From: Chara braunii
Taxonomy: Eukaryota > Streptophyta > Charophyceae > Charales > Characeae
Direction of reading: 5' to 3'
Length of the DNA: 23,319 nucleotides
NCBI GenBank assembly: GCA_003427395.1
Contig: BFEA01000126.1
Location: 676,664 to 699,982 of the forward strand
Below are positions 9,106 through 19,080 of the stretch, piece by piece. Each line of letters starts with the position of its first letter. The first letter of the stretch is position 1. The notes beneath the pieces are model-generated. The model did no database searches and had not been told where the DNA came from. It saw only the letters and a list, made by a program, of their open reading frames with translations. A program made the translations under genes and the position numbers.

Positions 9106-9119
9106 GAGTACACAACAGC
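9106..9119 (+). repeat. Right target-site duplication of the eL34 retrocopy
   Basis: Perfect 14-bp match to 8247-8260, directly after the poly(A) run. Confidence 0.93.
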
Positions 9120-9180
9120 AAGGACGGCACTAGATTCCTTTCACACGGTTCAACAAACTACAACAGTAGTGCCCAGAATA
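9120..9180. repeat. Diverged satellite unit, continuation of the target locus
   Basis: The words GGCACTAGATTC, CAACAAACTACAACAGTAG and GCCCAG align in order with 20276-20340 (ACGCTATATTTC, CGCAAACTACAACAATAG), showing that the DNA around the eL34 retrocopy is the same satellite family as at 20.2-21.3 kb. Confidence 0.7.
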
Positions 9181-9640
9181 GGAGGATCGGGAGAGGCGTA
9201 TAGAAGAGAGAGTAGTCTAGACCAAGTACGGTTGGTAGTGGGAAGAGATAGGATTGATATTGTAGTATTAAGGTGTATGGCCTGTCCACTCGGGTCCCTT
9301 TGGGTCTCGTAAAAAGCCACACTGAGTAATGCTCCCAGAATTGGTAACTTTTTCCGGGAAGATTGTCAGGTACCTACCGAATCTCAAGAGGGACTTGGCA
9401 TGTGTTGCCAAAGAGGCCTACATGGCCTATGTAATTTTATGAGGGAGTGTGATGCTCAAGCTCATGCCGCGCGCGGCGTTCCGGGCTTTGGACGCCAATC
9501 AGAGTAGTTAGGGGTGTGGCCGAGGATTTTTGGCCATGGGGGTTGAGCCACCCGGAGGAAACGAGGGACTCTTGCTTCAGGCCGAGGTGCCCAGGCTGGG
9601 GCTTGAGCTGTCACCGGGGGCGAACGACGGTGCCCTACGC
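9181..9640. other. Unrecognised stretch, possible ORF tail and LTR-like start
   Basis: No firm gene. On the plus strand the frame containing CCAGAATTGGTAACT (from about 9338) stays open to a TGA at 9439-9441 and reads protein-like (FSGKIVRYLPNLKRDLACVA); a TGA at 9320 precedes it. Directly after comes GAGGGAG followed by TGTGATGCTC at 9448, which resembles a polypurine tract and LTR start. No matching second LTR is found, so this is only suggestive of a decayed retroelement end. Confidence 0.25.
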
Positions 9641-10110
9641 CAGTGCCGTCACCCTGAACGTGACCGGCCGTTCATTTGGTGTTTTTTTTGTGAACGGCCG
9701 TTCACGGTGAACGGGCAGACCATGAAAAAGTGGTGTTATTTTTTTTTTTTAAGGTCTCACCCAGCAAAGGTCGCCTCAAGGCCCACAGCGTGATGACATT
9801 GAAAAAATAAAAACAAATTGAAATAACCTATAAAATAACAAATGAAAATGCTTATTTTGGCTGGTTGATTTTTTTTTTTCCATTTTTAATTTACAAAAAT
9901 ATTATTTGTGAAAAACAAAATTTGAAAAAATTATGGGGGTTACCCTTCGATGACCCCCACCCTCCTATAAAAAACAAAACAGCCACCCCCCCCTGCCAAA
10001 AAAAAAAAAAAAAAAAAAAAAACGATCCCGCCCTCCGTGAACTCCATGAACTCCCATGTCGTGAACTCCATGACCGGTTTCCGTTCACAGACCCCGTGAA
10101 CGGTGAACAG
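9640..10110. repeat. Cluster of GTGAAC palindromes around AT-rich DNA
   Basis: The block at 9656-9715 contains the perfect 16-bp palindrome GTGAACGGCCGTTCAC and related CCGTTCA and GGTGAACGG words. A second block at 10036-10110 repeats CCGTGAACTCC, CGTGAACTCC, CCGTTCAC and CGTGAACGGTGAAC. Between them lie ~300 bp of AT-rich DNA with homopolymer runs, including 28 A at 9995-10022. The arrangement suggests a fold-back element with degenerate ends or a decayed satellite. No target-site duplication is clear. Confidence 0.5.
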
Positions 10111-10853
10111 GGGTACAGCACTGCCCTACGGGCCGACCGTGGTTGCCACATGAAAAAAAAAAAGGAAGAAAATAAAACGAGAGGGGAGGGGAGAAGAGAG
10201 ACGAAGCCGTCGGGAACAGAGCTCCGTTCCCCGGGGCGCCAGGTTCGCGCGGCCCTTGGGGGCAGAGCCCCGAAATCGGGTTCAAGCTTCGACATCCGAT
10301 TCGTCGAGTCCGTTCGGACGGCACAGCACAGGGCTGCCCAGGGTCTGGCGGGTCGATGGAACCCAAGTTTGAAAATGAGCGGGGAGGGCACTCGCGTTGC
10401 AAGAGAGTTTGGGGAAGCGGACTGCCCCTTCGTATCCCAGGACCAACCGTCGGCACAAGCACGAGTTCCCTTGACGGCACCAGTCACAATTAAACTGCGG
10501 CCGCCACACGGCATGCACTGCGGACCAGGGCAACACCGTGAGGTCTGTGTAGGGCAAGACTAAAGGTGGGGAAGAAAATCGCTCAATCTGTACGAACCCA
10601 TCCCTCCTACGTGGCACGTCGCCTGGGTCGGGTTATAAAGATGGATTGGCTCAGTGCGCCTCAGTAGGCTCCGCACGTCCACATCCCAGTATACGCCATC
10701 GTTGTGATGTCGTCTGCGGTCGGGAAGGGCGGAAGCGTGCAGCGACGCTTTGAGACAGGGTCTGAGCTCGGGCCACATCCCGTGCTTCCTTCCGTTGAGA
10801 CAAAACCTGACTCCATGCAATGACCAACGAATACTACCAAAGGGATGCGCCTA

Positions 10854-10855
<2 letters not shown>
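10111..10855. other. GC-rich stretch with no recognised gene
   Basis: Long frames are open on both strands (10085-10480 minus, 9865-10563 plus), but none has a recognisable motif and they overlap each other, as expected in GC-rich DNA. A TATAAAG occurs at 10634-10640. I find no tRNA, snRNA or promoter set that would make it a gene. Confidence 0.4.
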
Positions 10856-10921
<66 letters not shown>

Positions 10922-11033
10922 NNNNNNNNNNNNNNNNNNNNNNNNNNNNNNNNNNNNNNNNNNNNNNNNNNNNNNNNNNNNNNNNNNNNNNNNNNNNNNN
11001 NNNNNNNNNNNNNNNNCTCTCTCTTTCTCTCTG
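10856..11033. repeat. (CT)n microsatellite with a 95-base assembly gap
   Basis: CT repeats run from 10856 to 10921, Ns from 10922 to 11016, and CT with one interruption to 11033. The true length is unknown, so spacing across this point should not be trusted. Confidence 0.98.
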
Positions 11034-12109
11034 TAGCATCAACCCGAACACAATGTCGGGCACCCCGGGGTGGGCACAGAGAAGTTGGCCGCTTCGCGAG
11101 GACGAGGAGGACCGATCTCTCCGAACTTATCCACCTCCCCTTGGAGTCCCGACCTGCGCACGATGAAAGAGGGAGAAAGGCGGCGGACGAAGGTTGGCGC
11201 GTATCCCGCACACTCTCGCGGGTTAAGGACCGATGCATTCATGCACTCAAGCAAGCAATCAACACTCGGTACTTCTGATCACCAGGCCCGGAGGTGCATA
11301 CACACATGCCTACCCGTAGAGCCCTCAATGAGACATTCAACATCCATAGACTCCCATAACCGAGAATGCATAACAGATTACCCAAACATTGGGACCATAC
11401 ACACATCAGATGGGGACAAATCAGCAATGGAGAAAAAACGAGTTTTAAAATACAGAATTCTCACGACTGGCCGCTCCGGGCTCAGTCCCCCAATCCGTCA
11501 AAACCACCGTCAACCAATGCCAACAATAGCCACAAGGCCCTGCCGCTGCCAGCGTCTGATCTCCACCACCACTCAGTCCCTCTGATTGCCTTACCCCAAG
11601 TCCACCGCTTACTTCGCCACCCGCCGTCACTCCGCCCACCACGGGGCACGTCGAGCCTTTTCGGTGCCGCGGGCTTCGCACATGGCTTGTGCAGCTTGCA
11701 ACCGAGATCAAAGAGAGTGAGAGGAAGGGGTTGCGAGAATTTATAGCGCGTAAGGCGGCGGAGAGGCTACGCAAAGCGCGAGGGGTAGATGATCAGGACA
11801 GAAGAAGAGCAAACGTTCCAGAAAGATCGAAGAAGGCGAATCGGATGATCTGCGTGATTGGGGTGGTCGTCCAAGTGGGGTGCGCTCCCCACGGCTACCA
11901 CATTGCCCCGACCATCCCAACTAGACAGCCAATCATTCGCAGGGAAAGGAGGAGGGGATCGGACTTCGCTTAGAGGGAAGACGAAGAGACATGGAGGAGG
12001 GAGATGCACAACAAGAAGGGAAGATGGCGCGGGGATGCAGAGCGGGAGAACGAGTTTACGCAGCGCGCAAAACTTCAAAAACCGCCGCGCACTAAAAAAT
12101 TCAAAATTC
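11034..12109. other. No recognised gene
   Basis: Several frames of 90-170 codons are open on both strands and overlap. The plus frame at 11070-11585 and the minus frame at 11767-12180 are the longest, but neither shows a domain, and the minus frame begins inside the neighbouring repeat. A pyrimidine-rich minus strand (11990-12050) would suit a transcript leader. It may contain a further exon of the minus-strand unknown ORF, which I cannot demonstrate. Confidence 0.35.
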
Positions 12110-12349
12110 CTACTCCCGCTAAGTCCCAACTGTTTCTCAAATTTCCTGGCGTGGCCGCTAACAGGCCGCGCCAGACCCAAATTACATTTTCTACTCCGCC
12201 CCTCTTAAACAAAAGAAAGAAGAATAAAAAGAAAAAGGAAAATGAAGCACCGTTTTTCCCCATTATCTTGATTTCGTACTTCGGGGCTCTACGCGGGATT
12301 TTCCCTTAGGGGAACGGGAAGCCGCCGAGGGTGGATCCTAGCTTATCAC
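12110..12349 (-). repeat. GT...AG repeat, copy A (240 bp)
   Basis: About 92% identical over aligned bases to 14080-14282, on the same strand. On the minus strand both copies start GTGATAAGC and end GGGAGTAG, with a pyrimidine-rich stretch (TTTTCCTTTTT, TTCTTCTTTC) inside. The shared borders fit GT-AG introns. Copy A has two segments of about 16-24 bases that are absent from copy B. Alternatives are a small LTR pair (TGTGATAAG start) or another dispersed repeat; no primer site or polypurine tract supports LTRs. Confidence 0.7.
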
Positions 12350-12379
12350 ATTTGTGATGCGCACGGGGTTCCCAAAAAA

Positions 12380-14079
12380 ATAGCAGCCTCCTGATTGCTG
12401 TATGGGCCTCCTAATTACCTTGATGATCCGGGCGGCCACTTCTTCGTCAGTTGGCCCAGTCATCACCTATTCTACTCTAATGCCTCCCGCATCGCTATGG
12501 ATCTCCCCTCCTATTGTAAACCTGATCGGGCGGCTCCAAATACGGCTCCCATGCAGGATCAGGACGTGGGTACCCCTCAATTGCTTCCAGCCTGATGGTT
12601 GCAGGCTCCACCATGAACGCGACATCCGTCGGCTGCGTCGGGTGGACCGTCCGGCTCAGAGGAACTGCTCAAGTCAATGACCGGGGCATGCCTCACGGCG
12701 TGGGTGGCTGGCGGAAGCGGAAAGGTCCTGCGAGGATGGGGGGTCTGGGTGCGGGATATGGTACTCCTCCCACTCCTCCTCCTACTGCTGGTGCTGACGG
12801 GCCGACTCCATCAGGATTAAGATCGGGAAGGAGCGACAACGCTGGTGTTGGCTCCGGAGCGATCCCGCGTATCCACAATATGCTTGTTCCCGCTCCTTCC
12901 CCCGGCGGAGGTCCCTCGATCGGAGTCACCTTGCTCTCCGGAACGGGCTCTGGCTTCCGTACCCGCTCGGCCTGGTCCACCTCTTCTCCGGGTCCCACCC
13001 GGTTTCCTTGCGCCTCTTGTGATGGCTGGTGACGTCTCTTCTTGGGTGTCTTCCTGAGGGCCCTCGGGGCTGCCGGCTTGGGGTAGGATGAGGGAGGCGG
13101 CAGCGACTTCTGGTCGGCAACGCTCACCACCTTTTCTCCCTCCCACGTGAGATAGTCTGGTATCACCACCGCGTGGTAAGATCACCGCGGAGCCGATGTC
13201 GTTCGCAGGTGGAGTTGGAGATCCTCTTCTTCGCTGACGATCACTTGCTCAATAGACAGCAACTCGATATGGATGAGTTCCAGCAGACTGGCAGCAGTCC
13301 TGGCCTGCTCGGCCCGATCTCCCCGAACGGGTACAACACCACCATACCCTCCTTCCCCGGCTTGGGCTGTGAGATGACGTAGTACACCCGCAAATTCTCT
13401 GCGATGTTGTGATCGCTGTATGACACGTCAAACCGGAACATGCCCAGCACCACCGATCGATACATCGCGCGACGCAATTCCCACGTGTCCTCCTCAGCAT
13501 GCGGCAGCGGCTCCACGTCCTCCTGATCCACCAGATACTCGGGGAAGTTGCGCATGGGGTGGGGGCTCGCCGTGCGTTGATAAGGGGGGGTGGTGTAAGA
13601 AAAGAAGGGAGGCATTTAGTATGAGGGAGGGGGGATGGCTTGGATGTTTAGAGGATAAGCAGTCCGTCCGGTGTCCGTCACAATAGCACGTGGTATGGCG
13701 TCAATCGATGGCCCCTTCCCTGCGCTCGCGCCACCGATCTTGCCACTTGCACCGCGTACTCTCGCAGGAAGTTCCACACTGGTTCCCGGTGTCGCTCGTC
13801 CAGGGGCGTCAGATCACCGATGAACGTAGCGACGTTGTGCTCGAAATTGGCAGCCACCTGGAGCGCGCGGAACTCGATGAACACCCTGGTGGTTTCCCGG
13901 CCAGGCAGCTGCGTAACATCTACGTATACCCCCGTGTAGGTCACTCGTTCGCTCAGGAGCGAGTACGTGGCTAGATCTGCAATGCTGGGCCCGAGCACGT
14001 TCACCTGTTGGACGTCGTATTGTAACTGTCGATCATCGATGCCGCTATAAGTGATCCGCGATCGGCGTTTGAAAATATG
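12380..14079 (-). pseudogene. Decayed multi-part ORF of unknown family
   Basis: I do not recognise the family. Read on the minus strand, coding-like pieces follow in order: 14079-13678 (134 codons; SGIDDRQLQYDVQQVNVLGP near its start, FIGDLTPLDERHREPVWNFL later); 13555-13315 (FPEYLVDQEDVEPLPHAEED, MYRSVVLGMFRFDVSYSD); after a one-base shift near 13315, 13313-12693 (LLELIHIELLSIEQVIVSEE, a TGA at 13184-13182, then YLTWEGEKVV and a Pro-rich tail); then about 12640-12400 (LEAIEGYPRPDPAWEPYLEP, EEVAARIIK). The gap at 13677-13556 may be an intron, and AAG|GTAATT near 12419 looks like a donor. No known catalytic motif or membrane segment is visible. Repeat copies flank it on both sides. Confidence 0.55.
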
Positions 14080-14282
14080 CTACTCCCGCTAAGTCCCAAC
14101 TATTTCTTGAATTTCCTGGCGCGGTCGCTAACCGGCCATGCCAGACCCGAATTACATTTTTTACAAAAGAAAGAAGAATAAAAATAAAAAGGAAAATGAA
14201 GCACCGGTTTTCCCCATTATCTTGATTCCGTACTTCCCTTAAGGGTACGGGAAGCCGCCGAGGGCGGATCCTGGCTTATCAC
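14080..14282 (-). repeat. GT...AG repeat, copy B (203 bp)
   Basis: Second copy of the repeat at 12110-12349, same strand, bounded by GTGATAAG at 14282 and GAGTAG at 14080. It lies exactly between an open stretch ending ...EKRPA (14284-14369, minus) and the first piece of the unknown ORF. As a spliced intron it would join these out of frame by one base, so either an indel has occurred or it is not an intron. Confidence 0.7.
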
Positions 14283-14360
14283 AGGCTGGCCTTTTTTCGA
14301 TTCGGATGGACTTTTCGTTTTCATATGGCCTGATCCTGATTTTTTGGATGTGGGGATGTA

Positions 14361-14369
14361 GCTGTAGGT
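14361..14369. repeat. Candidate target-site duplication of the LINE, left
   Basis: GCTGTAGGT, one base before the poly(T), is repeated at 19086-19094, 41 bases upstream of the LINE ORF2 start. Removing 14370-19085 leaves an uninterrupted site in which the minus-strand ORF stays open. A 9-base match at both expected places is unlikely but not impossible by chance. Confidence 0.6.
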
Positions 14370-14370
14370 C

Positions 14371-14394
14371 TTTTTTTTTTTTTTTTTTTTTTTT
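14371..14394 (-). other. Poly(A) tail of the LINE
   Basis: Twenty-four T on the plus strand are the A-tail of the minus-strand LINE, 376 bases beyond its ORF2 stop. Confidence 0.88.
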
Positions 14395-14772
14395 ATGCAT
14401 TTAACAAGAAATCATAGGATGAGGCCGGGGACCTCACATTTCAACCCGGAGTTACCCCGACAGCATCAGCCGGTTTCGCTTACAGCCTTTGGCTGCGATC
14501 TCGCTGAGACCAAATAAATCCTTGTCCCACTTTGGCGCCTCTACTCTACCGAGAATTATCTGCAAAAGAGAAAACCACTATAATCTATTGAACTAACTAA
14601 AAACAGAAAGCCTACAAAAAGACAACAACAAAAAAAGGAAAAGGGAAAACCTAAGAACCTAAAAAAAAAAGGATAAACCCTGAGTACTTGATAAAGGATA
14701 TAAACCAAGCCTGCACCTTTATCTGCCAAAAGGAGACCAAAACCAATTATAACCTTGAGAGGACTTCCGACT

Positions 14773-17700
14773 TCAGTTTTTCAGAAGCCACGGTGGGAAA
14801 TTGATGGTACCATCAGGTCTAAAAACGACCAGACATGCATTTGCCCCCCACGTCTTGGAGAACCAACTAACTGATTTAACATTGCGCCTACTCTTCACCC
14901 TTCGTCTCCAGTCTGCTATAAGTGTATGCCTGATCTCACTCTTCACCTTTTCAGTGATGTCCTTTTCGGACAGGTGGCAGTCCCGAAATACCTGGTCATT
15001 ACGATCTTTCCACAATACTCCAAAGATAATACCTCTGACAACTTGTGCCACATACCCCCAGCCTAGATTAGCATTAATATTGGATGGGAGTATGCCCGAC
15101 ATGATCCACCTCTCATCCCAAGGAAAGATATCCTTGGTAATCTCTTTCCAGTACTTTTCCCACCACTTCCATACCCTGAGTGAGAGTGGGCACGAATACC
15201 AGAGATGGTTTGTAGACTCCCATGCCCAACTGCAACGCATACACGTGGTGTTAATATCCATTCCTTTGGAGCTCAACCAAACCGTTGACGTTGTAACTAG
15301 TAGAGATTGTATTAGTAAAATGCTGGCCTGTTTCTGAGACGGCAGTCCCTTCAGTTGTCGCCAGAGATTTAGTAGGTCCTTTTGTGCTATTATTGCCAGT
15401 TGCTGCTCTTCCCGTCTTTTCGCCACAGTATCCACAGGTTTTTGTTTAACCTTCTGTTGGAGTATCTCCACTCCTCTTTTCGCTGAGTATTCATTNAGGC
15501 TANTGGGTTTCTGAGTCTTGGGATCTAGCCACCCTATGAGACCTGGGTGCACAGTTATCTCTGCTACTGTTCTGCCACCTGCCAGTAATTTAACTTGTGG
15601 ACGAGGTACCCTGGCTGCAAAGTCGATTGGCCTAGCCTGCTGGTTAATCTCTTCTACTATAATCTGACTAAAACCATTGATGGATCTCACCTGTGTTTCT
15701 TCCACAAAACATAAGAGCCTAGTGTAGGGAGTTTTGGCAGAGGCTTTCCAAAATTCTACCTTGAACCAGTATCCCCAAGCTGGTCAACTCCTTTCCAGTA
15801 ATTTGGTAGGTCGTTGTCCATTGGGACTTTCAACCAAGTGTCAGTACTACATCGGGTGGTTAGTGTATGTAACCAGTCCGGGGGGACCGAGTTCTGAATA
15901 TCTGCCAAGTGCTCCTCCACTAGTCTCAACCACCTAAGTAGGGTTCTCATGTAAGTTTCAGTATGCCAATCCCATAGATCCTTATCCCATAGATCTCCCA
16001 TTGTAATCACTCCTCTTTCAATCCAGGCTTTCCCAAAATTTTCGGGGGTATCACGGGTTGAGAATGGAGACCCATCTGGGCCACAACGCAGGGGGTTTTC
16101 AAAGATCGGTTGCATTAAGACTTCCTCCCACGAACTGGGGTAGACTCGGTGAACAGGTAAGACTTTAGCCCATGCATACATGATTCCTTTCCAAAAACAA
16201 GATTTTGGCCTTTTGTGACAGTAGGATTGCGTGAAGATACAACTCCAAACATCTGATGGGTTTCTCAAGCTCCATTCCTCAGAGAGAATGTACTCTGCTA
16301 ACCACATCCAAGCATGTTTGCTTTCAACTAATACCACTTTAATAGGCCATTTAGCTAACAGAGCAATATTTTGGCGTTTGGGATCCAGAATCCCGAATCC
16401 TCCCGATTCTCTGGGGAATGTAATGCTATCCCAAGCTACTTTTGAAAGGAACCCCTCTCCCTTTTCTGCTTCTGGTTTCCACAAGAACCTGGAGGCTGCC
16501 CTTCTGATCTTTTTATAAGCTTGATTCCCGAGTGTGTGCAGCTGCAGCGGATACCAAAGCGGTGAGAGGGCTGAAGCCGAAATCACTGTAGCTCGTCCCA
16601 ACAAAGAGAGATGTCTCGTACCGTCNCATTTCATGATTCTCTGGCATACCTTCTNTTCCAGCAGTTGGTCTCGCAGNTCTGAGTTGTCTGATAAGGACAC
16701 TTGGACTCCAAGATACCGATCTGAGGCATCTGTCTCTATACGTCTCATACCCCAGTTTGCTTGTAATTGAAAGTGTGCAGGCAAAAAATATACTGACTTA
16801 TTTAAATTTATAGAGGCCTCAGATAGTATAGTATACTCATCTAATACCTTCCGCATAGCATGCAGCAATTCCTTTTCATTTAGGCTTGCTATTGTTAAAT
16901 CATCATCAAGTGGCCCCCCTTTCCATTGATATTCGTTGTGCAGTTCCAGACCTGTGATCGAATTATTTTTCCTAATGTTGTCCAACAGTATTTCCCGATG
17001 CATCACAAAAAGTAGAGGGGCTAGCGGACAGCCCTGACGCAGTGAACGGGAGAGTTTAAACTCCTCAGATAGTTGGTTATTCACTGACACCATTGCAGTT
17101 GAAGTTTAGTACATAACTGTTACCCACCTGCAGAAGTTCGGACCAAATCCCATATGGATTAAGGTTGTCCCTACGAACGCCCAGCCTACCTTATCGTACG
17201 CTTTCTCCATATCAATGAGGAGAATTGCTACATCCCTATCTTCTCGTGCAATAACTTCAGGCGCTTGGATGGTAGCCGCAATGTTGTCTATTACCGATCT
17301 GTGTTTTACAAAGGCCCCTTGATCTGAGACTATGAGGGCTGGAAGATAGTGGGCAAGGCGTAGTGCTAAGGCTTTAGCTAGGATTTTGTAGGAAACATTT
17401 AGTAGTGAAATTGGTCGCCAGTTTCTTATATCCAGTTTATTACCTTTTTTATACAACAGGGTGATTATACCTTGTTGCTTACCTTTGGAAAGTGTGCCGC
17501 CTAATAGGACCCTATTATATATTTCCACTAGAACTGGTCCCACGACGTCCCATAAGGCAATGTAGGCTTCTACTGGCAACCCGTCTGAGCCCGGGCATTT
17601 CCCAACTGCCATTTGTTCTGCTGCAAGTTTGACTTACTCTGCTGTAAAAGGTCTGTCCAAGTCTAGTCTTCCCTCTATGGGTAAACGTGCACTTGATCTG

Positions 17701-19043
17701 GCCCAAAACCCAGAATTTTCTCTTAGGTCCGTTGAAAAGGAGTCCAAGGGTCTTCTTGTAGTTAAAATGTCTTGAAAATACATCTGTGCATACTCGCACA
17801 TCCCTTGTGGGTCTGATTTGGTGGGTGCAGAAGTTACGAAGGGGTGGGACAGTTCCCTTATTAGCGGCTTAGTTTTCTGCAAAATTAATCTACGAAATGT
17901 TTCCTTGTTTAGTCTGTCGTTTGAGATAATTCCTTTTTGGTGGAGCCAGTCCTTCCACTTTTCTTGCTGGGCTATTTCTAGGCTGTCTAGTTCGGTCATT
18001 GCTCGTTTCCGGGCTGCAGTCCAGTATACATCAGACACCGGATGTTTCCCAAAGTTACTCTCCGCTTCTCTGATTCTTTGAACCCATTTCTGTTCAATCG
18101 CATTTCCTTCAATTGCCTTAATCCGAGAAAAGACCTCAAAGTAGTTTTTCATAATATTCATACCTGTGTCGAACCATGACTCTACATTAGAAAAAAGGCC
18201 TCTTGCTTTCTGCCATTTGTCCCAGTGCTTGTTGGCCCAATTTAGAAGGTTATTGTCCTTAAGGTGCTCTGTATTGAAGCGAAAGAGGCACTTGGCAGCA
18301 TTTGAAGGATCCTTGGCGTCAAATTCCGCTGTTACCGGACAATGATCGGACAGCGAGGATGTACCTAGTTCCACTTTCATGCACCTATCCCATATTGTAC
18401 CTCTGACTAAAAAGAAATAAAATCTTCTTCGTACAGGAGGTGACTGGGATCCGTGCCAGGTGTACTCCTTTGAGTCAGGGTGAAAGGTCCGGTAAGCATC
18501 CATTAGTTGGTGGGATTCCATAAGCGCCAGTAGCAGGCGTCCGTCTGCTCGCACAGGTTCTGCTACTGGTGAGTCTAAACCCGGATTCAGAGCTGTGTTC
18601 CAGTCCGCTGCGATAAGTAGGTTTGGGCTATCTGGTAGAATGGCCGGCAGTTCCGATAAAAATTTAAGTCTTTCATTATAAACGGCGGGAACATACACTG
18701 ACATGAAGGTCCAGATTTCTTCCAGGATTTCAAACTGTACCCATACCCAGCGTCCCCATAGATCCGCCATCCAATCTGTTATACAAATATCCAAATCTTT
18801 GTGGAATAAAATTCCAACTCCACCTCTTGTTCCCTGAGCAGGCGACCAGTACTGTGGGCCAGTCCAACAGTTCTTTACTTCATTAATACGATCCTCGTTT
18901 AATTTAGATTCTTGGATGCACATGATGTGTATCTCTTTTCCGTGCATCCATGTCTTCAGTCGATCCCTTTTCCGCCTTGTACCAGTGTCACACAGTCCAC
19001 ACACATTCCATGTGGAGATGTTAATTTTGTGCTTTGGGGGCAT
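14773..19043 (-). pseudogene. LINE ORF2: endonuclease, reverse transcriptase, zf-RVT; two stops and one frameshift
   Basis: ORF2 protein nicks the target and reverse-transcribes the RNA there. Starting at ATG 19043, the apurinic-type endonuclease shows ISTWNVCGL, IQESKL, AADWNTALNP and SDHCPVTAEF, keeping the catalytic Glu, Asp/Asn and Ser-Asp-His. RT follows with WRPISLLNVSYKI, DMEKAYDKV, RQGCPLAP and the active-site region reading LDDDLTI instead of the usual FADD-type word; the Asp pair remains. The C-terminal zf-RVT region has CMRCSWAWESTNHLWYSC. Lesions are TAA at 17636-17634, TAA at 17108-17106 and a one-base frameshift near 15768. The reading frame is otherwise continuous from 19043 to about 15768. 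Confidence 0.92.
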
Positions 19044-19080
19044 TCACCCCTGAAGCACCGGTGGACTTTTGGATCCGGCA

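Noticed and set aside
9865-10563. 232-codon plus-strand frame
   Set aside because: It runs through homopolymers (AT-rich DNA, 28 A) and overlaps a 207-codon frame on the other strand; no domain is visible.
10820-11278. Ser-Leu or Arg-Glu repeat proteins
   Set aside because: Translations of the CT/GA microsatellite and of the assembly gap.
12110-14282. LTR retrotransposon with the two repeats as LTRs
   Set aside because: No primer-binding site after one copy and no polypurine tract before the other; the ends of copy A do not keep TG...CA.
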